Source of the DNA: Bacillota bacterium
Lineage (GTDB): Bacteria; Bacillota; Clostridia; Peptostreptococcales; Anaerovoracaceae
Direction of reading: 5' to 3'
Assembly: GCA_022793975.1 (NCBI GenBank)
Contig: JAAWDW010000054.1
Coordinates: 1-9,907 of the forward strand
Length of the DNA: 9,907 bases
The notes beneath the pieces are model-generated. The model was given only the letters and a program-made list of their open reading frames with translations, searched no databases and was not told the origin of the DNA. Below, piece after piece: positions 1 to 6,725 of the stretch. How positions within the stretch are numbered: position 1 is the first letter of the stretch; every line of letters starts with the position of its first letter. A program made the position numbers and the translations under genes.

Positions 1-3
1 GAT

Positions 4-450
4 TTACTGCCATAATTTCATATATAAAATCGGATACGGATTACCCTGCTCATCATAATCAGTCCTTTTATAGACTTGAAAACCCATATGCTCATAAAAC
101 CCTTTTGCAAGTGGGTTTTGTTCATTTACTGCCACTTCATTTACAAAATATCTATCAATTGCGTATTTGATGAGGTCCTTACCGATCCCTTTTCCCCTTT
201 CTCCGTCAGAAACAAAAAGCATCTCAAGTTTATTTTCCTTAATCCCCATAAATGCTACAGGGTTTTCGTCTTCATCATTAACAGCAATTAAATGTTTTAC
301 TTCTTTCAGTGCTTCAGGCACATATTCTTTAATTTCATTTATTTCAGTATCTGATAAAAATAAATGTGTCGCTTTTACAGCACTCTCCCATACTGCAAGC
401 AGTTTCTGTATCAGAAGCGGAGTCCTTTCTTTAACTTCTGTTATTTTCAT
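4..450 (-). CDS. GNAT-family N-acetyltransferase, YjaB-like
   Basis: A 148-residue protein of the GNAT superfamily, which moves the acetyl group of acetyl-CoA to an amine. The acetyl-CoA pyrophosphate loop is visible as RGKGIG (about residues 85-90) after the beta-4 strand LEMLFV. The later block VNEQNPLAKGFYEHMGF (about 108-124) is the usual GNAT motif B with its FYExxGF signature. The N-terminal WESAVKATHLFLS and the C-terminal GNPYPILYMKL resemble E. coli YjaB, reported as a protein lysine acetyltransferase; the real substrate here cannot be told. The frame is open upstream to 486, but AGGAG sits seven bases before the ATG at 450, so the start at 450 (MKITEV) is preferred over the one 12 codons upstream. 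The gene lies beyond the hairpin that follows serS and probably has its own transcript or depends on read-through. Length is normal for the family. Confidence 0.9.
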   Translation of the reverse strand: MKITEVKERTPLLIQKLLAVWESAVKATHLFLSDTEINEIKEYVPEALKEVKHLIAVNDEDENPVAFMGIKENKLEMLFVSDGERGKGIGKDLIKYAIDRYFVNEVAVNEQNPLAKGFYEHMGFQVYKRTDYDEQGNPYPILYMKLWQ

Positions 451-457
451 ATTCTGT

Positions 458-462
458 CTCCT
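458..462 (-). promoter_or_regulatory. Ribosome binding site deciding the GNAT start
   Basis: AGGAG on the minus strand, seven bases upstream of the ATG at 450. The upstream in-frame ATG at 486 has no comparable site: the 13 bases before it are TTTCCGGATATGC-like. This supports the shorter 148-residue product. Confidence 0.75.
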
Positions 463-502
463 AATTCCGGCTTCTGGTATATGCATATCCGGAAATACAC
501 CA

Positions 503-532
503 AAGGGCTTTCAGCAGCCGCCGAAAGCCCTT
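503..532 (-). terminator. Hairpin terminator after serS
   Basis: A perfect ten-base-pair inverted repeat (aagggctttc at 503-512 and gaaagccctt at 523-532) with a ten-base loop lies about 35 bases past the serS stop codon. On the minus strand the 3' arm ends in CCCTTTGGTG, so the run of T is short and termination may be incomplete. It is the most likely end of the long operon that begins near 9366. The arms are symmetric, but no gene converges from the plus strand. Confidence 0.65.
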
Positions 533-567
533 CTTCACATTCATAAAGCAGCTGCTCAGCAGCTTTT

Positions 568-1848
568 CTATTTCTTTGTAATCACATCAACACCCATAAA
601 AGGTCTCAGTACTTCAGGCACAACTACACTTCCGTCGGCCTGCTGATAGTTTTCGAGTATAGCCGCCACCGTTCTGCCGACTGCCAGTCCCGACCCATTA
701 AGCGTGTGTACAAACTCAGGCTTGCTGCCTTTTTCTGCAGGTCTGAAGCGAATATTGGCACGGCGTGCCTGGAAACTTTCAAAATTACTACACGAAGAAA
801 TTTCAACATATCTTCCATAACTTGGCATCCATACTTCAATATCGTATGTCATCGCGGACGAAAATCCGAGATCACCCGTCGAAAGCCTTACAACTCTGTA
901 TGGAATTTCTATAAGCTGTAGAACCTTTTCTGCAGCCGCAGTAAGTGTCTCCAGCTCGTCATACGAAGTCTCCGGCTTAACAAATTTAACCATCTCAACC
1001 TTGTTAAATTGGTGCTGTCTTATGAGCCCCCTTGTATCTCTTCCCGCAGATCCGGCTTCAGCACGGAAACAAGGCGTATATGCTGTATAATAAATAGGAA
1101 GCTCCGCTTCATCTATAATTTCCTGCGCTCTCAAATTCGTTACCGGCACTTCTGCTGTAGGGATCAAGAAGAAATCCTTCTGCGGCACATAGAACATATC
1201 CTCTTCAAACTTCGGAAGCTGACCCGTACCTGTCATCGCTGCTCTGTTTACCATAAAAGGCGGCAGTATTTCCGTAAATCCGTGCTCAGTGGTATGGAGA
1301 TTAAGCATAAAGTTTATTACCGCACGCTCAAGTTTTGCTCCAAGCCCTTTATACACAGTAAATCTTGCCCCCGAAATCTTTGCAGCTCTTTCAAAATCGA
1401 GAATATCAAGATCTGTTCCCACATCCCAGTGCGCTTTATTTTCGAAATCAAATTCTCTCGGTGTCCCCCACTTTCTAAGCTCAACATTGGCGCTGTCATC
1501 TTCACCCACCTGCACATCTTTATACGGAGTATTCGGGACTGACAGAATTGCCTGTTGCAGCTCATCTTCAACGGTACTGAGTTCTCCGTCAAGTACCTTG
1601 ATCTTGTCGGAAAGCGCTTTCATTTCAGTCATCAGTTCAGTAGTATCTCTGCCTTCTTTTTTCATCGCCGGAATAAGCTTGGAATCCTGATTTTGCTTAT
1701 TCTTAAGCGCTTCAACCTCGGCTAGTATCTCTCTCCTCTTCTCATCAAGCTCTTTAACCCTGCCGATACCGAAATCACCTTTGAGTCTCGATTCCACGAA
1801 CTTTTTAACGCCCTCGTAATCTTCCCTTATTCTTTTAATATCTAACAT
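568..1848 (-). CDS. serS: Seryl-tRNA synthetase
   Basis: A cytoplasmic class II aminoacyl-tRNA synthetase that activates serine with ATP and charges tRNA-Ser (and tRNA-Sec where present). At 426 residues it has normal bacterial length. Residues 1-105 form the N-terminal tRNA-binding domain with the long charged helices of the antiparallel coiled coil (about 30-100). The catalytic core follows: the serine-pocket TAE at 231-233, motif 2 beginning FRAEAGSAGRDTRG at 261, and motif 3 around NGSGLAVGRTVAAILEN at 384-400, holding the conserved arginine. The ATG at 1848 has GGAG eight bases upstream. Only 19 bases separate it from the glutamine synthetase stop codon, so it is almost certainly co-transcribed. 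This leaves no room for the T-box leader that often controls synthetase genes in Firmicutes. No key residue appears missing. Confidence 0.98.
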   Translation of the reverse strand: MLDIKRIREDYEGVKKFVESRLKGDFGIGRVKELDEKRREILAEVEALKNKQNQDSKLIPAMKKEGRDTTELMTEMKALSDKIKVLDGELSTVEDELQQAILSVPNTPYKDVQVGEDDSANVELRKWGTPREFDFENKAHWDVGTDLDILDFERAAKISGARFTVYKGLGAKLERAVINFMLNLHTTEHGFTEILPPFMVNRAAMTGTGQLPKFEEDMFYVPQKDFFLIPTAEVPVTNLRAQEIIDEAELPIYYTAYTPCFRAEAGSAGRDTRGLIRQHQFNKVEMVKFVKPETSYDELETLTAAAEKVLQLIEIPYRVVRLSTGDLGFSSAMTYDIEVWMPSYGRYVEISSCSNFESFQARRANIRFRPAEKGSKPEFVHTLNGSGLAVGRTVAAILENYQQADGSVVVPEVLRPFMGVDVITKK

Positions 1849-1867
1849 CTTATCATCTCCTTAATTT

Positions 1868-3778
1868 CTAAAAAAGATTTTTTCTGTAGGTTATATAAAG
1901 CTCTGCAAGTTCTTCAACAGCCGTCTGCATTTCTATCTGCAAATCGGATGCCGTTTCATAGTCACCCATATCTAATGCCTCTTTTATTTTGGTTAAAAGA
2001 CATTTATCGCCTATACTGTCTTTTCCTATCGCTTTTCTCTTTATATCTATCTGCAGCCATCTTGAAATATCAAGATTTGTGCAGTCATCGTCATCGTGAA
2101 GCTTTATACAGCGTCTTACAGTCTCCATACTGTTAGGAATGATCCTGTCGTGAAGCTCTGTCGCCCACTGTGATATTATGGCTTCTTTGTACGAAGCAAG
2201 CGTCAGGTCATTCATTACACCGTCTGCCTTAAACACATTGAGCTTTTCAGGATATATATCAAAAGCGTTAATATTCTCCCATACAGTTGCCGGAGCCGTA
2301 CCGAAAAGTTTATTTCTTTCTTCCTCCGTAAACTCTTCAAATACTTCGCGCTCACTCCTGTATTCTCTGTCTTTTTCAAGGTAAAAATCCTCTTCTCCCC
2401 ACTTCTTTGAAAGTGATGCCAGAAGCTCGGACGAACTTTTCTTTGCTTCAAGTGAGGCTTTTATACCGTCCAGCATCGCCATATAACTTGCGGCTATTAC
2501 GAGATATGTGTTGCTTTTCGGATTAGGTGCTCGCAGCTCAAAACGAGTTGCAAGCGGATTGCCTATTTCTCTCACCAGACCTATGAGCACCGTCCTGTTT
2601 CTTGACGGCTTCTCCACCGTGTGTCCGAGCGAAGTTACGATACATACGGGAGCCTCATAGCCCGGTTTAAGCCTGTTAAGACTGTCATTTGACGCACTTA
2701 CAAACGGATTGATAACCTCATAATTCTTAAGTATACCGAGCAGCGCTCCAAAGCCAACCGGACCCATAAATTCATCGTCTTTGCCGGAGAAAAGATTTAT
2801 TCTTCTGCCGTCCTTGAGTTTTGCGGCAACTCCAAGATGCGTATGTTCCCCGCTCCCGGCGATACCTATCATTGGCTTTGCCATAAATGTTACATCGAGT
2901 CCATGCGCACGGAATACATCTTTAACTATATATTTTACCATATTTTCATTATCCGCCGCCTGCAATGCTTCTGCATATTTCCAGTCTATTTCAAGCTGCT
3001 CCATAATGTGGTCATAGTCTCCGGAATGCCCCATTTTTGCCTTTACTCCGCCGACTTCCTTATGCCCCATTTCCATTTCAAAACCATAATGTTGCAGTAC
3101 CAAAAGCGACTTTTCAAGCGCCGTTCTTACAGGGCCTATTGTCCTCTTCCAATACTGTTCTTTAAGACTCTGCGCCGTCGAAAGCTGTTCTCTGTCGGCT
3201 TCATCATCCGGTGTCTTTACCCAAAATTCAAGTTCAGTCGCACATGTAAGGCTAAGTTCTGCGATTTCATCTGCGCTGTCTATCGGCAGATATTCAAATA
3301 TGTACGAATTATTTTTCAGAATTTCAAGCAGGTCGCGTTTAAAATTCTTCACTGCATCACGCAGTATCACACGTGAGCCCACTTCATCCGTATCGTTATG
3401 TACCAGAAAAGCAGGAATCCGGAGCGTCCCTACAGGGAGCTCCGTATTCTTATCTGCATGATTATAATTATAGTCTACATACCAATTTACGCTTAAGTCC
3501 GGTATTATATCAACTTTGGCATTGTTTAAATCCGCTATTTTCGGGAGCACTACCGAACTTCCGTCGGTTTGCACTCCGTGTTTCAGCATTTTTTCAATGT
3601 CTCCGAGAAATAACTCTACGGGAATCTTTTCATCAGTATCGTGTCCGCCTATATCAATCCCTACCAAAGATACAAACTTGACTTCCGGGTGTTTTTTTAA
3701 AATTTCAGTAATTTTTTCCGGCTGATGTTCATTGGCCGGAATATTGAAAAGCATCCTGTCAAAATCAAAATCAAGCAT
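1868..3778 (-). CDS. glnA: Glutamine synthetase, long clostridial form
   Basis: Catalyses ATP-dependent condensation of glutamate and ammonia to glutamine in the cytoplasm. The 636-residue protein has a beta-grasp N-terminal domain with TDGSSV (71-76, the Asp of the ammonium site), then the catalytic domain: metal-ligand glutamates in TELEF (181-185), HKEVGG (239-244) and QLEI (261-264), the GSGEHTH block (308-314), the RLKPGYEAP loop (369-377, with the flap glutamate), SRNR (392-395) and RFELRAPNP (412-420). It differs from ordinary type I enzymes (about 440-470 residues): there are about 14 extra residues between the second and third glutamate motifs and a helical C-terminal extension of about 190 residues. 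The NLYDLPP adenylylation-tyrosine motif is not seen. I believe long glutamine synthetases of this kind occur across Clostridia, from memory and unchecked. The symbol glnA is given for function. GAGG lies eight bases before the ATG. Thirty-two bases separate it from the UPF0182 fragment upstream and 19 from serS downstream. Confidence 0.9.
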   Translation of the reverse strand: MLDFDFDRMLFNIPANEHQPEKITEILKKHPEVKFVSLVGIDIGGHDTDEKIPVELFLGDIEKMLKHGVQTDGSSVVLPKIADLNNAKVDIIPDLSVNWYVDYNYNHADKNTELPVGTLRIPAFLVHNDTDEVGSRVILRDAVKNFKRDLLEILKNNSYIFEYLPIDSADEIAELSLTCATELEFWVKTPDDEADREQLSTAQSLKEQYWKRTIGPVRTALEKSLLVLQHYGFEMEMGHKEVGGVKAKMGHSGDYDHIMEQLEIDWKYAEALQAADNENMVKYIVKDVFRAHGLDVTFMAKPMIGIAGSGEHTHLGVAAKLKDGRRINLFSGKDDEFMGPVGFGALLGILKNYEVINPFVSASNDSLNRLKPGYEAPVCIVTSLGHTVEKPSRNRTVLIGLVREIGNPLATRFELRAPNPKSNTYLVIAASYMAMLDGIKASLEAKKSSSELLASLSKKWGEEDFYLEKDREYRSEREVFEEFTEEERNKLFGTAPATVWENINAFDIYPEKLNVFKADGVMNDLTLASYKEAIISQWATELHDRIIPNSMETVRRCIKLHDDDDCTNLDISRWLQIDIKRKAIGKDSIGDKCLLTKIKEALDMGDYETASDLQIEMQTAVEELAELYITYRKNLF

Positions 3779-3810
3779 TCTTTATTCCTCTTTTCATTAA
3801 AAATCTCTGA

Positions 3811-4359
3811 TTATTGTGCGAGCATATTGAGATATGTCTCAAGCTGAGTGAGATATTCTCCGTACTTTGCCCAATTTCCGTTCTGCATTGCAGCCTGTGC
3901 ATTATCGAACGCCTCATTTGCCAGATTTATAAGTTCTGCCTGCGTCAGTTCATGCGGCTCATCAGTCGTTCCCGGAGTAACTCCTGGTCCCTGCTGCTGA
4001 TTATCGCTCTTTCCGAAAAGCGATGCCAGCGCTTCAGCAAGAGTAGGCTCATAAGCAATTTTATCGTTATATGCCACAATAACACGCTTTACTTCAGGGA
4101 TTGCCGAATTCGATGCTTCAATATATACAGGTTCTACATATATGAGTGAATCTTCAATAGGAATTACGAACATATTTCCTCTTGTGTATGTGGAGCCTGA
4201 TGAATTCCAGAGTGAGAATTCCTTGGAAATCTCAGTATTCTGGTCTATCTGCGCTTCTATCTGCATAGGTCCGTAAGTGATCTTGCTCTTAGGCAGCTGA
4301 TAGAGTACCAGCTCTCCGTAATGCTCTCCGTCATTACGTGCAACAAGAAGCGACATCAT
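3811..4359 (-). CDS. UPF0182 membrane protein, C-terminal part (split)
   Basis: A 182-residue frame whose sequence continues the UPF0182 family directly after the 780-residue frame upstream. MMSLLVARNDGEHYG, the block around YGPMQIEAQIDQNTEIS (about 30-46), GNMFVIPIEDSLIYVEP (about 61-77) and VKRVIVAYNDK (about 89-99) are typical of the extracytoplasmic region of that family. After a Gln/Pro/Gly/Thr-rich linker (about 118-133) comes the usual C-terminal helical segment ending NGNWAKYGEYLTQLETYLNMLAQ. It has no signal peptide or membrane segment, so as a separate protein it could not reach the outside unaided. Its ATG overlaps the TGA of the upstream frame as ATGA, and AAGGA lies three bases before the first ATG and six before the second, so translational coupling is possible. 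A one-base deletion, real or from sequencing, explains the split equally well. Confidence 0.8.
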   Translation of the reverse strand: MMSLLVARNDGEHYGELVLYQLPKSKITYGPMQIEAQIDQNTEISKEFSLWNSSGSTYTRGNMFVIPIEDSLIYVEPVYIEASNSAIPEVKRVIVAYNDKIAYEPTLAEALASLFGKSDNQQQGPGVTPGTTDEPHELTQAELINLANEAFDNAQAAMQNGNWAKYGEYLTQLETYLNMLAQ

Positions 4360-6698
4360 ATATCCTTATCTCTCGGCGTATAAGGAATTGTATTGACAAA
4401 CTCTTCCTTTGTTTCGCCCGGAAGCTTCATAATATAATAGTTCGGAGTCATCTTCTTTTCTTCGAGTCCGTAAATTTCATCCGCTATATCCCAAAGGTCT
4501 TCACCCTGATAGAATACATTTACATCTTCCATATGGTAGCGCGCATATATGTCCGCCTGTATCTGGAAGAGCATATTAGGATATCTTAAATGTGCTCTGA
4601 GCGATTCAGGCATTTCTTCCGCACTCTTGAAGAGATCCGGATATATTTTCTTCATCGTGTTTGCGATAGGATCTTTATCATCAACAAGATAGTAATTTGT
4701 AGTACCGTTATATGCGTCTATAACAACTTTTACGGAATTTCTGATATAATTAACTTTTGACATCTCACTGAACGGCTCCGAATACGGATAATTATCGCTC
4801 ATCGTATAAGCATCCATAATCCAGTAAAGCTTGCCGTCCGCCGTTACAATATACGGATCGGAATCGTATGAAAGGAACGGCATTATCTGCTGCACCCTGT
4901 TTTTTATATTTCTGTTGATAACGATTCTCGAATCGCTGTTTATATTTGTCGATACCAGCAGCTTCATAGTTCTTTCTCTTATAGAGAACATCAGCCTGTT
5001 GAGCATATTCATCTCTATTCCCGCATCGCCCTCATACAAAGTATAAGTGTTGCTGCTACCGTCAGGATAGTCAAATTCTTCTTCGTCGGTCTTTACCAAA
5101 ATATAATTGTTTGTAAGTTCTCCGAAATATATCTCCGGTCTGTCAATGCTGATCTCTTCTATTTGCGATACCGGCGGAATACTGTCTATAAGCATATCCG
5201 GCTGACCGGATGTTGTTACCTTATCTACACGCGAAAGCGTTATACCGTATCCGTGAGTATACTTAAGATGTTTATTCAGCCATTCCTGTGATATCTTTGT
5301 TTCATCAATTTCTCTTGCCGAAAGGAATACCTGTGTATATTCGCCGTTTATCATATATCGGTCAACATCGGCATCTGTAAATGTATAGTACTGCCTTATC
5401 GCCTGAGTCTGATTGTAGAATCTTTCCGTAGGTTCATAATCGTTGATTCTGATATTGTTTATTGTTTCCGCATTGTTTTCAATATCGGCAAGTGTAAGAG
5501 TGCTTGATGCCGAAAATTCCTTAGTGTCTACATTGTCCAGATCGTATGCCGACTGCGTAAAAGCAATGTTTCTTTCAAGATATGTGCTTTCCTTGTTTAT
5601 TTCGTCAGGCGATACAACAAAGTTCTGTACAAGTACCGCAGCTCCGCTTCCTACAAGTCCCACAATTACCATAATGAGCGGTACTGAAAGTACGGTTTTA
5701 AGCTTTTTCTTATTTACTCCTATGACAAAGAATACCGCGCCTATTACCGAAAGAACTGCCAGTGCTCTGTATACCCAGATCGTAATGTTTACATCTGTAT
5801 ACCCTGCTCCGTAAAGTACTCCCGTTCCCGAATAGAGAAGATCGTACTGCTGGAGGAAAAATTTAACCGCCAGCATAAGGAAAAACAGCACCCCAATTAT
5901 AACAATCTGAGTTTTAGCAATTCCTATAAACTGCTTTATATTTCTGTCATCAAACTTTTTCTTGGATCTTCCGGCACGGTTAATACCGCCTCTCAGACCT
6001 CTTATGCTGTCCATAGCTTCGCGAAGAGTTTCACCCATTGTCGGACCTTCAAACGGATAATCTCTATCTTTGCCCGTTCTGTTCTCAGGTCCGTAATATC
6101 TCGTCTCCTCTTCACCTGCAAAACCTTCGTTTTCTTTTACTTCTTCAAATATTCTCGGAGTTCTTGCCGCAAGCAGTACCGAATAATAAATTGCGGTAGC
6201 TATTATGAAAATAATAATAGCGCCGATAATCATTTCATTTAATCTCTGTACAAAATCAAGTTTAAAGATGTAGAATGAAACATCATATCCAAAGAGCGGA
6301 TCTGTTATGTTAAAATCCGTACTATTGAAAAACTGCAGCGCCTGCCACCAAAGATTTGTCATTACCGCCGCCGCTACAAAACCTGCGCCTACTATGGCAA
6401 TAAGCCATTCTGTCAGTTTAAGCTTTCTTTCATCGGGTACTTCATCGGATTCAACCTTGTTATAATACCCTTTCTTGAGCACCTTCATATAAAGCATCAG
6501 CAGTACCGCCATTATAATAAATGTAGGTATTCCGAGCTTTAGCTGTGCCAAAAGCTGCGTAAAGAACACACTCACATAAGAGAGTTCTTTAAACCACAAA
6601 TAATCTGTAATAAATCCGATGAGTGCGAGGAAAATCAAAATGATCATCAGTACAACTACAATGATCCATTTTGCTTTCGTGCTTTTCTTTCTTTCCAA
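4356..6698 (-). CDS. UPF0182 membrane protein, N-terminal part (split)
   Basis: An integral membrane protein of the UPF0182 (COG1615) family, whose function is unknown. The 780 residues carry seven predicted membrane segments: about 11-31, 55-75, 97-117, 155-177, 257-281, 305-328 and 335-361. A large region follows that is expected outside the membrane. Family blocks include YDLLYSGTGVLYGAGYTDVN (285-304), YTHGYG (480-485), IYFGELTNNYILV (523-535), EFDYP (541-545) and FLSYDSDPYIVTADGKLYW (608-626). The hydrophilic loop between segments four and five (about 180-255, Gly/Arg/Lys-rich) seems long for the family. The start is TTG, chosen because AAGGAGG lies seven bases upstream and no ATG is suitably placed. 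The frame stops at TGA (4358-4356), in the conserved block where family members read PYTP-----NM; the remaining ~180 residues are in another frame at 4359-3811. A joined product would be about 962 residues, usual for the family. It starts 27 bases after the zinc-ribbon gene. Confidence 0.88.
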   Translation of the reverse strand: MERKKSTKAKWIIVVVLMIILIFLALIGFITDYLWFKELSYVSVFFTQLLAQLKLGIPTFIIMAVLLMLYMKVLKKGYYNKVESDEVPDERKLKLTEWLIAIVGAGFVAAAVMTNLWWQALQFFNSTDFNITDPLFGYDVSFYIFKLDFVQRLNEMIIGAIIIFIIATAIYYSVLLAARTPRIFEEVKENEGFAGEEETRYYGPENRTGKDRDYPFEGPTMGETLREAMDSIRGLRGGINRAGRSKKKFDDRNIKQFIGIAKTQIVIIGVLFFLMLAVKFFLQQYDLLYSGTGVLYGAGYTDVNITIWVYRALAVLSVIGAVFFVIGVNKKKLKTVLSVPLIMVIVGLVGSGAAVLVQNFVVSPDEINKESTYLERNIAFTQSAYDLDNVDTKEFSASSTLTLADIENNAETINNIRINDYEPTERFYNQTQAIRQYYTFTDADVDRYMINGEYTQVFLSAREIDETKISQEWLNKHLKYTHGYGITLSRVDKVTTSGQPDMLIDSIPPVSQIEEISIDRPEIYFGELTNNYILVKTDEEEFDYPDGSSNTYTLYEGDAGIEMNMLNRLMFSIRERTMKLLVSTNINSDSRIVINRNIKNRVQQIMPFLSYDSDPYIVTADGKLYWIMDAYTMSDNYPYSEPFSEMSKVNYIRNSVKVVIDAYNGTTNYYLVDDKDPIANTMKKIYPDLFKSAEEMPESLRAHLRYPNMLFQIQADIYARYHMEDVNVFYQGEDLWDIADEIYGLEEKKMTPNYYIMKLPGETKEEFVNTIPYTPRDKDI

Positions 6699-6705
6699 TG
6701 AAATG

Positions 6706-6712
6706 CCTCCTT
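6706..6712 (-). promoter_or_regulatory. Ribosome binding site deciding a TTG start
   Basis: AAGGAGG on the minus strand, seven bases before TTG (6698-6696). It is near-perfect and at ideal spacing, which is why the UPF0182 gene is started at this non-ATG codon. Confidence 0.85.
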
Positions 6713-6725
6713 TGGGTTCTCCCCT

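Noticed and set aside
451..502. Promoter for the GNAT gene
   Set aside because: TTGGTG with TATACC at 16 bases can be drawn, but it matches the consensus poorly at both boxes and is not better than chance.
550..564. Palindrome agctgctcagcagct just past the serS stop
   Set aside because: Six-base-pair stem with a three-base loop but no T-run after it; the hairpin at 503-532 is a better terminator.
167..1690. Long plus-strand open frames opposite the GNAT and serS genes
   Set aside because: They mirror the codon pattern of the minus-strand genes, have no ribosome binding sites, and encode no recognisable protein.
1849..1867. T-box or other riboswitch in front of serS
   Set aside because: Only 19 bases lie between the genes, filled by the ribosome binding site.
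4356..4370. Programmed ribosomal frameshift at the UPF0182 split
   Set aside because: No slippery heptamer or homopolymer lies at the junction and no stable downstream stem was seen; a one-base loss or coupled restart explains it better.
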